Origin: Aristolochia californica | Lineage: Eukaryota; Streptophyta; Magnoliopsida; Piperales; Aristolochiaceae | Length of the DNA: 64,000 nt | Assembly (NCBI GenBank): GCA_029961685.1 | Contig: JARWKL010000008.1 | Location: 250,501-314,500 of the forward strand | Direction: 5' to 3' | Shown: one piece after another, positions 11,320 to 24,480 of the stretch | Layout: every line of letters begins with the position of its first letter | Position numbering within the stretch: the first letter of the stretch is position 1 | Position numbers and translations under genes: made by a program | The notes under the pieces: generated by a model | Databases searched by the model: none | Told to the model about the DNA's origin: nothing | Seen by the model: the letters and a program-made list of their open reading frames with translations, nothing else

Positions 11320-14300
11320 TTTTTTGTGTTTTCTTTTTGAAATTAGTGTGCGTGCAGCACTGTGCAGAAGCCCGGATTTCCAGCTCTGGGTTTGAGGAGG
11401 AGGTCCAAGGTGGTATTTATCTCTGTTGGGTACGAAGTCCGAGAATGACATCATGGAGCAATTGCGTTTAATCAGAATCTGGTTTTCTTCCAGATCCTTA
11501 TTTTAATATCAGTTTTGTTTGGTACTTGGATTAATCGTCGGTCTGTTGTTTCTGATGAATTATTTTCCTTTTGCTCAACCTTCTCAGTCTGTTTCCAAAG
11601 TAAAGACAAACAGGGTTTGCTTCTCAGTCCATTCGCTGCACCCACGAAGTGAGACTCAGTGGAGCTTCAAAAGGTGGGAAGGAATGGGAAGTGTAGGTAG
11701 AACTAGAGCAGCTTTATTCGTGTTTTTTTTTTTTAAATCAAGGATTATAGGAAGAGTAGAATTTTCTATTCTATTCAAATCATGAAAGCTGTTCAATTTA
11801 TAAAAAATAAACAGAGGAGGCGATTAGATTACTCGGTTTGCAGTGTTTGCAATTTGTTAACAAGGGGCAGCCTTTTCCTCACTGTAATGAAAAAGCTTTA
11901 GTCTTTTCGTGGCTACGCCTGGTTATAAACAAAAAAACTACGAGCGCTTGTGGTAATGCATGCTTGCGTTGAACGAACCAGGGCCAGCACTGGGAGAAAT
12001 CGAGTTTGGTTGTCGAAGATCGAAATGATGAAAAATACTTTATAGCTTTTTATCGGAAGAGATTTTCAAACTTTCGACTGCACATGATGTTACTGATCCA
12101 ATGAAGTAACGCAGACCAGTTTCTTCCAGAACATGTTCATGATGGAAACTGTTGCGATGGAGAAATCGAAACCCTTTTCTTCCACAACACGCCCATGGTG
12201 GAAGACCAATCCTTCATCCTACATCGGAATGGAATAATGAATTTTCTTTAGTTTTTTTTCCGGTCGAACTTTACGAATGATTACAGTACTGCTTCTTGAT
12301 GAGACTTTTGGAGAAAAAAACATCTTTCAGTTTGAACTAAATACTCACTAAAAGTTACGGAAAAAGAAGATGCATATAAAGAACCCACGTGAGCTACAGA
12401 ATCGTAAAGGAGAACAGGGAATCAATGAACAGCCGATTGTTTCATTTTAAATGGACAAAACGATCGTGTGGTTCAATCATGAGCTTGGTTTAGATGAAAA
12501 TATCAGAAAATCGAGCAAAGACTGAAAAAAACAAACTCTTAATCGTGCATGAATGGAGGAAAATTTTCTAAAAAGAAAAGAGAAAATGGTAGAAGACACG
12601 CCTCTTCCACTGTTGACATAAACAAACGATCGCAAGCCACGACTAAAAAACAAAAAAATCTAAACACCTTACTTTATGTTCACGCGCGGATTATACTATC
12701 AGATATCCTTAGGAGGTTTTTCTTTTTCTTTGTCCTTTTCTGGTAGAATTCTCAGGAGACTTGCAGCCGTTAACTTCCACCATGTAGGAACTGGTGAATC
12801 CTTGCTGATTTTACGTATCATATACGATTTTTTCTTAATATTCCTCTGTCATGAAAGACAGAGAATGAGAAACACTCTTTTCTTTCAGATTTCCATTGTT
12901 TTCCTGAGTTTCCTTCTTCCTCCTCGAAATTTACAGGGTTTTCAAGTAATCATTTCCTTTCAGAGAAATGAAGTGAACCCTGAGTACTGGCAGCAACTGG
13001 TGGGACTTGAGAGGTGTAACCCATTCACGTATTATTATCGTCTGTTCCGTCAGCCTCCTTGATATACAATCAACTCCATGAACGCTCTGTGGTGGTCCCT
13101 CTTCGCCTCCCACAAATGGCCTCGCCGGCTTCTCAACTCCAAGAGCCATTCCTACTTTTCCATCTACCTTGTTCTTTCTTTCTTTTGCCCGAGAAAGATT
13201 GGAAATCTCAAAAGTCAGTTTTCTAGAACCCAGAAAGAACGTAGGTTAAATAGATCATTGCCTTCTGTCTTTTGAGCCTGAGAAGACTGTTTACATATAT
13301 CACCTCTTAACATTTCTCACGACTTTACGGCGATTACCGGCATGGTACATTGCAGCTGTTTTATAATCAAATTGATAAGTAGGAGACTCGGGTGATCTCA
13401 GAAAGGTGTCCTTCCTTCTGTTTTATTCAACCTGATAATGAAAAAATACCACCTTTTTTCTGCAAAGAGTGCTCGAGATTAGTTAAAAGGTCACAAATCT
13501 GTGTTTTAATGGCGTGATAATGTTTGGCAGCCTTTTGGGTGGAAGAGTCGATATCAGTTAACTAAGACCAAAGAGAAGATACAAACTCATAAACCATTTA
13601 AAACACCTGGTTGAATCTCTGCACTGAAATTGATATTGCAGGAAAGTAATATTTAAAAACGACTGTCGCCTTACCAGCTGCAAATATCTGGAGGAAATCA
13701 TCTGGGAATCGGTAAAACCATCGACCCAGAAAGTTTCAGAAGAAAAAACAAACATCTGGGTCGTCTCTGGAGGAGATGAAAATGAAAAGGATTGAATTAA
13801 AAAATGTGTGCAGAGAAATACGACAAGAAGGAGCGAAGGTGGGGAAATTAAAGAAAAAAGGGGAGCTGGAAGTGGAGAAGTCACAAAGGAAAAGAATTTC
13901 GAGTTGGAAGACATAAAGCGTGAGGTTCAAATAATTGAGGCATGATCACGCCTAAAAGTTGCAATTATTACTGGTAATATAATACTTCAATCATCTTCTG
14001 TCTGTCTCTCTCTCTGAGTTTCCCACTTTCTTCGAGTCTGCATGCTGAGAGTACAGTTTCAGGGTAGAGTCTCTGGGACATTGCTTGACAGGGAGACGGA
14101 CGAACCAGTCCAAGATCAAATTCTGAACAAAAATTTCCGGGTGGAAAACCGAACCAGTCCAACAAGAATTCTTAACAAGCTTTTGCAGGGTCCTTGCGAC
14201 TCCAGCACTCTCTGCTTCTGCGGTCCTCCCATGAATGGACTGAGTAGTTCAGAATTCTGATCGGAGCGATCCCAGACGTGCAGGCCATTGTTGGATAACA

Positions 14301-15046
14301 GAACGATGAACGATGTAGACTGAAAACAGATTAAGTTGGAAAGAATTATACAATCTAAATTTAATAGTTTAACATAATAATGAATCATGCATCTAACTTT
14401 TTGCTTTAAGAGTTTATAAATTTATCATCTTGGATTATAAAATTTGCAAAATAAAAAATTATCAACTATCTAATAAGGAATTATATAATAATTCAAAATG
14501 AGGTACTTAGTTGCTTTTGAAGAACATAATATTATTTCTTTGAAGCCTCAAGAGCCCTTGAAATTATTTCTTACAAGCATCAGAAGGGTTATCTAAATAC
14601 TTTCAAAGCATTAAAAGAGTATAAGAAGAACAAGGACAAAATTGCTACAGCATCGAACATTCATCTCTTTAGGCAACACTAAGCCTTGAGCTCTAGCACA
14701 ACAACGAACAGAAAAAGATGAACTAAAAAAAATAGGTCAAATACAACAAACTTTTGTTGTGAACCAAGAATCAGTATCCTAAGTTTACTTGGTCTTCTAA
14801 ATCCTACTGGAACCTGGTCGAATGAAAATATGGAACTGGATTGGAAAAATTAATGATCAGCAGTCCTTTGGATGTGTGGCTGTTAAATTAGAGCGAGCTG
14901 AAGGGACAAAAGAAGCCCCATTGATGCCCACTGTGGAGGACGTTTTGCATCCAGAAGTACACTCGGTTTTGATTGCAGAACCGGTAGATAGTCCAGTAAG
15001 CTGGCATTGAAGCAGAAAAAGACCTTCAACAACTGGGAAAACATGA
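11320..15046. other. Intergenic region, no gene recognised
   Basis: About 3.7 kb between the protease start and the PRMT6 stop codon (transcribed leftward). It must include the promoter of the protease gene and the 3' UTR of PRMT6. Short open frames (up to 128 codons at 12676-13062) resemble nothing known. I saw no transposon ends or RNA genes. Confidence 0.45.
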
Positions 15047-18000
15047 TTATCGGATCACGGATTCTTTCACAAATGATCTACCACCAGAACTGCAAGAGGT
15101 AAATTTACCTACATCAGTTGAAACTACAAGATGGACAAATCACAAGACATCAACAGGCTCTGGTAAAAATAATATCTAGTGATACATATAAAGACTCACG
15201 CATATTCAAGGTGAATGTTCAAGAAGCGAGCGTTCTCCTTGCTCTGCGATAATGTTATAGAGCCTTCAATTACTTGATCCTGCTTCACATCTATCGGATC
15301 AAAGAAATAAAGCAGTGTCTGCAAGTGCAGGGACCAGGAACAAGTTTTAGGCAGTTGATAGGTACACGTGAAGCAACACATCCACATAACTGAGTGAGGC
15401 AATTTACATCGTGTTCTCATAATAGGTTAAGAAATCAAGAAAAGGGATTCAAAAGGATTCTCACCTGTTGCCAATGTGTGGGCGCATCTTCGGGAGCAGT
15501 AGAAAGGACAAGTGCTTCATTGGATCTTGACCTCTTATTTCCCACATTAGGATCATTTGAAGAGTCACTAGAAAATGGCTCATTGCCAAGTGAGGGTTGT
15601 AAGGAGTAGTTGGCAGTAAAAATAGTGGGTCCACGGAACTCAACATCAAACCAGAATGCAAATCCATGAAGTGGTGCTGTCATGAGCATATGTGGCTTAA
15701 AATCAATATGAATTTTAATAAACAGTAATAAAAATCAGTAGAAACAGCAGAAACGCCAGAAAAGAGACAAGGATGATAGGGGAATTAGGGAAAAAAAACA
15801 GATATTTAAATTGGAGACCAAGGAACAGATAAACAAACTTAGTAGGTATAAGCAATTATTAGCTCTGCTGGGTTGGAGCATCATGCCATAAGCCTCTCTC
15901 AATTGCCTAAAGACAAGTTACTTGTTATTTCAGATGCTGTATGCCCCAAGAGGAACTGTCCAAATTCCTTGCACCTCTTAGTTAGATAGGGGAAAATAAC
16001 CTCCAATTGAAATGTATATAAAGAATTAAAACCGAGTTAACAGTTCTTAACAGAAGTTCATATTGTAGCAGCTCATCTTGTCACCAAACCACAGGACAGT
16101 CTTCTGAAAATGATTCATGTGCTGACATTTGACAAACAGGCAAGAACATGGAGGCCCTCACACAACCATGCTATATGTTTACCAATATTTGCAAAATATC
16201 TTCACTTCTTGCACTTTGAGAGGCTTATTAGCGCACTTCTATTTTGACCAAGATAAATGTATGTTCAGTTTGTGAGACAAGGCATGGCGACATCTGACAT
16301 CCTAAATCTGTATCATACCGACATATGAACCTCTCAAGAACAACGACAAGGTTGAAAAACATAAGCACATGTTCAAGTAACATCCAGCTTGTTTACTTTG
16401 CTCCCTTTGGTCTTGGAGATGCTATAGTAGCGGATTTGAGGGTGTTATTGCAGGATATTTGACTCTACTTGATAATATTCTCAGCTCCCATTAGCAATTT
16501 GCTGCAGGAACCTCGTTCCCAATCTGACCTGGCCCTAGCATCATCTTTGTGGAGTCCTGCTTTGTTGTTGTCTTTTTTCCTTTTCCTTGTATCTGTTGCT
16601 TGTGTACCTTTCCTCCGTCGGGAGCTTTCTTAATAGAATCCAGCTTCACATTATAAATTTTAAAAAAATCAAGCACACAGACAGTTTGTTTTCTAAATTT
16701 CTGCAATTTTTTACCTGTCATCATTGAGGCAAATCTATATCTTGCTGTAATAGATTCAAGTTCCTGAATTGTGACAGTGTAGCAATCTACATGCTTTACC
16801 TGTCACAAAATCCAAAAATAAGATTAATCTTCCAAAGGTACTGAATGTCAAATCGCCAAAACTTCATGATCCAATATTAAAATATTAGAACTATACACTG
16901 TAACGTCGTATACTTGCTGTAATAAGTACATTGATACACTTTTCAAAAAATATATAAATAATAATAGATAAGATGGCACATCTGCCCCAGAAAATAATGT
17001 GGCTGTTGAGCTATAGGCTCAGAATAAGATATTTGATGCAAACAATTTCAAATCTCAAGAAAGATAAATAGTAAGTGACTCACCACAAATGGCCACGTCA
17101 AAACATTCTCACCCGTGATAGTCTCCACAGAAGGCTCCTCAAATGCACACTGTTTTGCCAGTGGTAACATTGCAGACACTGTAAACAATTAAACCAATTT
17201 CCATATTTAATGCTTTCAAAAATATCTAATGAGACCAGCTACAAAATGACTGAAGTTAGGAAGCCTTTTTGGACATATAAGCAGACGATCTTACAAGTCC
17301 AAACTGACTGGGGACTGATGTCAACAACTTCTCTCTATTCAGTTAAATAATAATAATAATAGTAATAATAATAATAATAATAAATAAATAAATAAAATCT
17401 CTCTTTATTATACAACTGGACTTGACATGTGAAGCACATATATACAACCACAAAATTATGAGTTTTTTCCCTATCAACACTCAACCTCATATCCAGGCCA
17501 AATAGACAAACACTGCCAAGACGTGAATAATATACACACGAGCCACAGCACACAGTGATCACAAAACACGCTCAAGTGCCACAAGATAGAAATAAACCTA
17601 AGCTTGAATTCACTCTCAAGTTAGGTTGGTTCCTCCTAAATACTAGTCGAAGTTAGGATATACCTCTTCCCAAACTATTAGGCACATCTAGGATAACACT
17701 TTCCAACTACTAGGCACATGATCTTCCAACCCCAAACAGATACAAGCTATTTTCACATCTTCTCTTTGTCAAACAACAACCTTCAGACATGGAGCTTAGT
17801 CAACCACAAAATGGTGGGACGTTTTTTCATCCACCAATAATAAGAGAAAAATACTGTGTGCCACAAATTCCCTTCTATCCCCACTGTTCTCTCTCCTTCT
17901 CTCTCTCTCTGAGAATATATTGGATACCTTACAAAAAAATAGTCAAGAAAAGATTCTTTGATCACTCCAAAGAAAAAAAACAAAGCCATTATTGCAGGAC

Positions 18001-21000
18001 TCACTGTCGATCCCATAGACATTGCGCCAAAAATCAATGCTCTCACTGTATCTTTCAGGATGTGTAACGGGTGCCATATATAACTGCCACAAAATAAAAG
18101 CAGCTTTAGACATTTATTTATTATTTAATTTTTTACTTATGGAATAATTCATTAAAAAAAGTACATACCATATTAAAAAGCCAAGCCTCAAATCTATTTA
18201 TTTTATTTTTATCACAGAAAATGGAGAAAATCCAGCAAGGAAGTTAAATTTTCGAACATTAGAGGAACTAGATATTTTAATAAAGTGGCTTGAGGTTTGA
18301 CATTCGCTGCATACAGCAAGGAATCTATTTACCGATGCATGTGATGGAAGAATAAGCCCTCCAGGTTTGAGCCAACGATCCCTTGCAATAATTACACTGG
18401 ACAGCATACTCTACAATAAGCAAAAGAAAGACATCACATTATTTCAAAAGATCCATTTAAATCACACAAAAAGAAAACTATAAAAGAAAATCAAACTTGC
18501 TAATCCAAAAAACCACCTCATATAGAAGCATGTAGCCCATCCATTCTGAGATGATGATATCAACTTCCTCATCAATGTCTACATCCTGCAATCCAGATGT
18601 AGAATTTAGCACTAGAATCTGGTAATGATAATTCTGATCCTTTTTCTAAATACCTAGATGGCTTGGACAACTAGTTCTCCACAGACCTATTGTTTTACAG
18701 AAGTTCAAACATATAATTTGAAAAGTAAGGGGCATATCTATATTAGTTCTCCACAGACCTATTCTTTTACAGAAGTTCAAATGGACAAAGATTGAAAAGT
18801 AAGGGGCATATCTATATTCTTTCCTTGTTTGGAGATGAAAAAAGAATTCTCTGATTTATTTTTCTTACCAACATACTAATTGGATTGATCTATTGTAGCC
18901 CTTTGCTTTTGATCAGTATTCTACTTAACAAGACATTCTTCATTAACAAAAAAGAATGCAGATAAGGACTATGAGAGTTAACAGAAGCATACCTCAACTC
19001 GACCAAGCAAAACTATGATCCTGTCATCCAAATTATTAGCTTTAACAACTTCTTTTGCCTGTGAAATTTTTCAAAGATTGTCCATGCATTTAATATTTTT
19101 GGATTCATATTTACAAAAATGCTCAAAGCAATAGAATATATATATATAAACGGTGATTTCATTAAGGGCCAAGAGGCCGAATGGCAGCATAGAAGGCAGA
19201 CTAAGGAAGGGAAATCATAACAAGAGGTAGATGATCTACCCCATCCTTAGCTAATTTTTCAGCCAGAACATTAGCACTTCTGATAGTAAATCAATCATTA
19301 ATTGCTAGTAAATGAAGTGAAAATAGACTACTAACGGCCAAGAAAATACCTGCACAGCAATGTCACTTGCATCTATTGCATAAACCTAGAAAATGAAAAG
19401 GTTGCACAATTTCAGAATATGGAAACAATTACGGGTTATAACATTAAAAGCTATGAAACATAAAACAAAGACTTTCAATCAAATTCAATGTTATGTAGGG
19501 CCCAACAGACCTTATATGGTTTTTAGAGGAATAGTCTGAATTTCCATTCTTTCTTTCTTTCTTTCTTCTTCTACTTTATTTATATTATAAAACTATGCAT
19601 TAATTTTATGAGCTGTTTATTGTAAGAGGTAAGTATCCCTAAAAAGAAAACAATCAGTTATAACAGGAACTTATTCCCCACACAAGGTGCCTTTGGAAGT
19701 CATGATTCACACTGTAATAACATAGTAGATGATCCGACAGCATCCAAAATCAGCTTGATGCATCAATGAATCCAACTGGGCATAATGCATGAGAACGACT
19801 AAAATGGAGGGCATTCATACCAAGAGAAATGAGGTTTCATCAATTTTCTGTACTTGTGACAGCATTGAAGTCTTACCCGTTTGGCACCAGCCTGAGCACA
19901 AAATATAGAAAGAATGCCTGTACCACATCCAACATCTACTACAACCTGCAAATAAAAGTACAGTCGAAAAAGTACTAAGTTGAGGAAGAACTAACATATA
20001 TCTGCTAGATAGGGCTTAGCAATGACTTCTTTTAACAGCAAGTTATCCAAATTGTGAAAGCAGTGTAGACCTAAAAGAAGATGCAAGACATATGATATTA
20101 CTTTGCCTGCAATATAACTCTGATGCTGCATTATAGCTGATCTATAGGTTTCAGTCCTTACATGATCCTGTAGAAGTATTACCTAAAATAGTCAGGACAT
20201 TCTTCAACTTAAGGAAATTGGAAACCAATTTGTTACCATCATAAGATAACGGTTGCCACAACTCAAAAAAAAAACACAAATAAAAACTTAAAACGACATG
20301 TTTGAACATTGAAGCCATGATCAAGTTTGAGAAAAACGGGCCTGAATGCATATCCAGCCCTGCACTGATGAATTATAACTGAGACGAAGTGTAAAAAGGA
20401 AATCCTCTAAAAATAAGGAACAGGACCAAGTAAAGAAATCAGTCACAACTTTAAGGTGCAAGGCCTCATCATGCAACGTGGCCAATATGCCTCAATTATG
20501 TTATACTTCAGATAAAAAATTGTTTATCAACAGAAGTAAAAAAGTCTGTCAACACATCAACACTGAAATAAATATCTTACAACAGCTCAACAATCATTTT
20601 CATAATTGGAAACCACTGGAGATCGCCAGAGCATGTATAAACCAAATGTTTACAAGGTTATCTTGACATCTTGGTGAGCTCGTTAAAGAAAGTGGTGATG
20701 TGTATTAATGAAGTATAATAAAACCAAAAAACACGTGTTGATCAAGTTCAAACTACGAATATATAGAGCCATCATTTGGCAGTTGACACCATGATTGTTA
20801 TCCAAAAGTGATTCGCTCCTTCACATGCCACCTTATCCACATTTTAACCAGATAAGAGCAGCAGGGAAGAATTGTTAGAAAGAAGCTCCGTGGTTTCACA
20901 GCCATCCTCCCGGATTCCCTTGACCAGCATATTAGATTAGACCACAATAGCTATGCTTCCAGCAAGATTGTTTATGAAATAAGTAACAAGATACCGAAGG

Positions 21001-21633
21001 AAAGCTGAATGGCAACTGAGATTACTGCAATAGAACAGTCAAAAGCTAATTTGAAGCACTCGAAAAAATGCAAGTCCAAGCCCTGCTTGGTACAAACAAA
21101 TAAATCAGAGTTCGATTTATGTACATAAATTTAAATAAACTGATGAGCTGAAACAAAACTTTGCATGATCATTGATTTAAGAAAGAGACGGCCAATCTGA
21201 TTCTCACGACGCATTTTTGGGATATTCGTGTTATAACTCCGCCGCCTCCTGCTAAAGCTTGCCTAACTATTGAAGAAGAAGACTGAAAATCCACTAGTGG
21301 GGAACACATACACCGCTATTAAAGCACATGCAGAGAGAAAAACTCAACAAACAGCTCGAATTCAAAACCAAGCCAAGAGCAAAGGGGTAGGTTTTTCACC
21401 TTGATCATCTCCTCATGAATTCCAACATGCGAGTACGACTGAAAATAAGCCCTGTCGAAGTCCGTGCATGGAGGCGTGATATAATTAGAACCCCTTAAAC
21501 CTCGAGAGCCCCTGTACTCCCTGGTGCCACGACCCCCTCTCTGGAACCTCTGCCCCTGACCGAACGCAAGCCGACGCCCGTCCGACGGATCGGGTTGGCG
21601 GTTGCTGTTATCGAAGCCGGAGCTCGGCAGCAT
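15047..21633 (-). CDS. PRMT6: Protein arginine N-methyltransferase 6 (class I PRMT)
   Basis: Thirteen exons join in frame on the minus strand: 21400-21633, 20102-20167, 19877-19945, 19350-19385, 18993-19058, 18517-18585, 18333-18410, 18005-18083, 17084-17178, 16715-16799, 15465-15676, 15200-15318 and 15047-15089, giving 416 residues. Visible motifs are the SAM-binding motif I VVVDVGCGTGILS (residues about 101-113), post-I VYAIDAS, the double-E loop SEWMGYMLLYE (170-180) and the THW loop (about 359-361). These are the catalytic elements of enzymes that transfer methyl groups from S-adenosylmethionine to arginine in histones and other proteins; class I enzymes make asymmetric dimethylarginine. 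The Gly/Arg-rich N-terminus before TDFDRAYFQSYSHVG is variable in the family. No stops or frameshifts were found, so it looks functional. Introns hold a LINE fragment and an ATT microsatellite. The PRMT6 assignment rests on the C-terminal pattern ENARFLNIHLEYASGGRSF. Confidence 0.95.
17345..17397. repeat. AT-rich microsatellite (AAT/AAAT repeats)
   Basis: A run of about 53 bases made of AAT units passing into AAAT units, in the intron between PRMT6 exons 8 and 9. A simple repeat, probably length-variable. Confidence 0.9.
19138..19300 (-). mobile_element. 5'-truncated LINE fragment (RNase H tail)
   Basis: On the minus strand the frame reads SANVLAEKLAKDGVDHLP and stops at 19201-19203. This resembles the C-terminal end of the RNase H domain in plant L1-like elements. 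A short 3' region with GGCCCTTAATGAAAT follows and ends in a TA-rich tract. It lies in the PRMT6 intron between exons 4 and 5. I did not find clear target duplications, and the upper boundary is approximate. Confidence 0.6.
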
Positions 21634-22899
21634 TTAGGCGAGACGAGGCGGCAGAGGAGAGTGAGCAGTTCGGCCAGCTGCAGCCGCTTGGGCGAGAGGG
21701 GGAACCGCCGCTGCAAATGGCGAGTTGCCGCTCTTTCCCTCCCAAGATTTTGTACGAATGAAGGAAGAAAAGAAGCGGCGAGTGCGAGCGAGGCGCCAAG
21801 TTTCCGTTCGAGTTTTTAGTTTCTACCGAGTCGCGCCGGCGTGGAGGTGAGAAGACAGTCATCTCTTGGTAAACTAACATGTTAACCTTAATACCTGGTC
21901 TGGTCTCATTTGGCAATTCGATATTCAAGGAGGGCAAAATAGTACTAGAGAAAATAAATTCTGGTGGCTCTTGATAGAGCCCAATAGGCTAGACCAGTTA
22001 AAGGCCCATACAAAAGAAAAAACATTAAGTGGGCTTGGGCTTGAGCACGTTTTGCAAATTTCATGGTTTATTTATTTACAAATAAAGATGAAATGTTATA
22101 CAAAACGACTGAGTCAGTAACTAAAAGGGAAGCCCCTCTCCCTTTTTTTTTTTTTTCTAAATATGTGCCCCTATCAGATCTTGAGACACAAATAAAAATA
22201 ACACTAACATGCATTTATGTGATATTTTTTTAATATGTAATTTATTAAATATTTTTAAATTATCTAACAAGCCTGTTGCAGTTGTTTGCCCATGTTCGCC
22301 TGCTTATCATGCTCCCCTAACAATAATGCAAATATCCTCGTCGCATTGCCTATCTAGTAAGCAATAATGAGACACATACCAAATTAATGTGCCATTCCAC
22401 CATATGGAAATTCACAAGTAGTTGAGCCCCTCCCAAACTTGTTAAAAAAAGTTTTTATGATGCACTATAGGCTACTTTGTCATTACAAATACCTGCACCA
22501 TTGCTTGATCACTTGGCATGCCCATGAATGTGCCAATGTTGGGAAATTGGCCATGAGTTGCTTTTGAAATTCTTTCATATTAATGCAGAATGATGCTAAG
22601 GTTGAAATTTTGGCACCCATATCGAGTTTGATTATGTGTTTAACCTCTCTTCGGAGGTAAGTGCTTTCGCATCTCTTCAGACATGAAGTTCTAAAATTCC
22701 TTTAGGACTTTATCTTCTTCAACCAACATGGGCTGACCATCACCCTATTGTAATATCTTGCGAATGAATTAAGAACAATAAACTCTTGACACCTAAGACC
22801 TTTTATGATTGGTAATCCATACAATTCCCAAGTAAGGTATTACAAATGCCATGCAAGTACAAAAAAAATTCATCCTTAAAATTATATTAAAATCATTCA
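21634..22899. other. PRMT6 5' flank and unassigned AT-rich DNA
   Basis: The first 200 bases are GC-rich and probably hold the PRMT6 leader and core promoter. The rest is AT-rich and may include further decayed retrotransposon sequence, but no frame could be recognised. Confidence 0.4.
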
Positions 22900-24480
22900 T
22901 TGGAATTACTGTGAAGTCAAGAAGGCCTACCCATTTTCCACAATGACCCAGGTGTGTTTTGCCACTCCAAGAATGACTTTGGCTTTAGAATTGACAACTT
23001 TCATATGATTGTCGGTCTCATTCGTACCTTAAGCATAGTCACCTCACCTTTTCCTCCAAGATGAAATTGTGAGTTACTTCGATGTCAATCATGACCTTCA
23101 CTTTGTTGTCATTCAACAACACATCAAGATAAAGGAGGTCTCATTAATGTCTCACTAATGATTTCATGGACTTCTCAATGACGGAATTCAACAACATCAT
23201 TAAATCTATTCTAAGCTAGCTTTTTCTTTCGACAATCTCTAGCCATATAATCTCTATTATAAATTAAATATTTGAGTTTTGGTTGATGAAATTACCTTTG
23301 AACGAGTGATTCTTCTTCTTCATTTCATTCTTAGATTTCTACTTGTCATTCTTGGAATTCTAATTCCAAGACGACTTCTTCTTGTGGTTTTCCTTATGAT
23401 CTTTTCTATCACTGGTATATTTGGTGGTGCTTTCACCAAATTTTCTTTCAAAATCCGTAAACTTTTATATAGTAACCAAAGGTGATTGCAAGCATCTTCA
23501 CCTCCTAATGCTTCAAATGGTCTGGCCAAAAAGGAAAATAATTGATCCTCGTTGAGCATTAAGAATGTGAAAGGCTAAATATGTTCACAAATTGTCCCTT
23601 TCTATCTTAATGCTTGCAAATCCTTCTTGTTTGGTAATTGACATCCTTTAGAAAGAAATAACACTTCAACTTACGTTTAAAATCTTCTCATGTCTCCACC
23701 ATAGGATAACATCATCAACAAGAAATAACGAATCTTTGCAACTTCTTGTGACTTTGAAAACTTCCAAGTACTATTCCACTTGCCATAAGAAATTTTCAAT
23801 CACCTTCAAATTCCATATGCCATCGTATACTTTTGTATTATGACACCTTAGAATGTTTTTAGAATCGCTATCCATGTCCTTATCTCCTCTAATGAGGTGC
23901 ACATATCATCTAAGTTGTTGCACGTGTTTTATTTCTACACTACAACCACATTTTGAATGTCCACTTCCAGCCCTTGAATCTAGCCTTTGAATCGCATCAA
24001 GGTTGTACAACTAAACGTCAACCACTTCTTGGATCTTCTCCTGCCAATGCGGGCATTGGTACTCAATGTTTTTGAACCTTGACTCTAAAGAAGTAAAATG
24101 AGAATCAAATTCATAAACTTTCTTGTTATCTTTAATAGATTACATTTCTATAGTCGATTCTGATGATGCCATGGCTGAATTGCTCTAACAATAGTTCATC
24201 CCGACTCGAAATTGCTCTAATGCTACTTCCTTAGAATTGAACTATCTCTATTACCAAATGTCACCCCGTTAAATTCAGTGAGGAATTACTCCTAAAACCC
24301 AATGTGTGGCCTGACTAATTCCATACGAAAATAGACTACTCAGCCTTCCCAAAAGAAAATGAAATGGAAGAGAAATGAAGCTCTCAAATGTACTAAAACT
24401 TCTTCGAAAACAATAGTTTACAAGGCTTGTTTATAGGCTATAGAGGAATTAGCTACAATTTATCCAACGTATATTTACCA
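22900..24480 (-). mobile_element. Decayed Ty3/gypsy retrotransposon fragment
   Basis: On the minus strand, near 23041-23097, the sequence reads VMIDIEVTHNFI, and at about 22930-23005 it reads MKVVNSKAKVILGVAK. Both recall the retropepsin region of plant Ty3/gypsy polyproteins (DSGATHNF, then MKAVNS-AK-ILGVA), with stops and frame changes between them. Upstream, near 24240-24260, a degenerate primer-binding-like site (TTGGTAATAGAGAT) lies just inside a possible LTR end at 24259. The adjoining sequence up to about 24480 looks like an LTR with a TATA-like CTATAAAC on the minus strand. The outer LTR boundary and the 3' LTR were not found. The coding part is far too damaged to be active. Confidence 0.6.
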
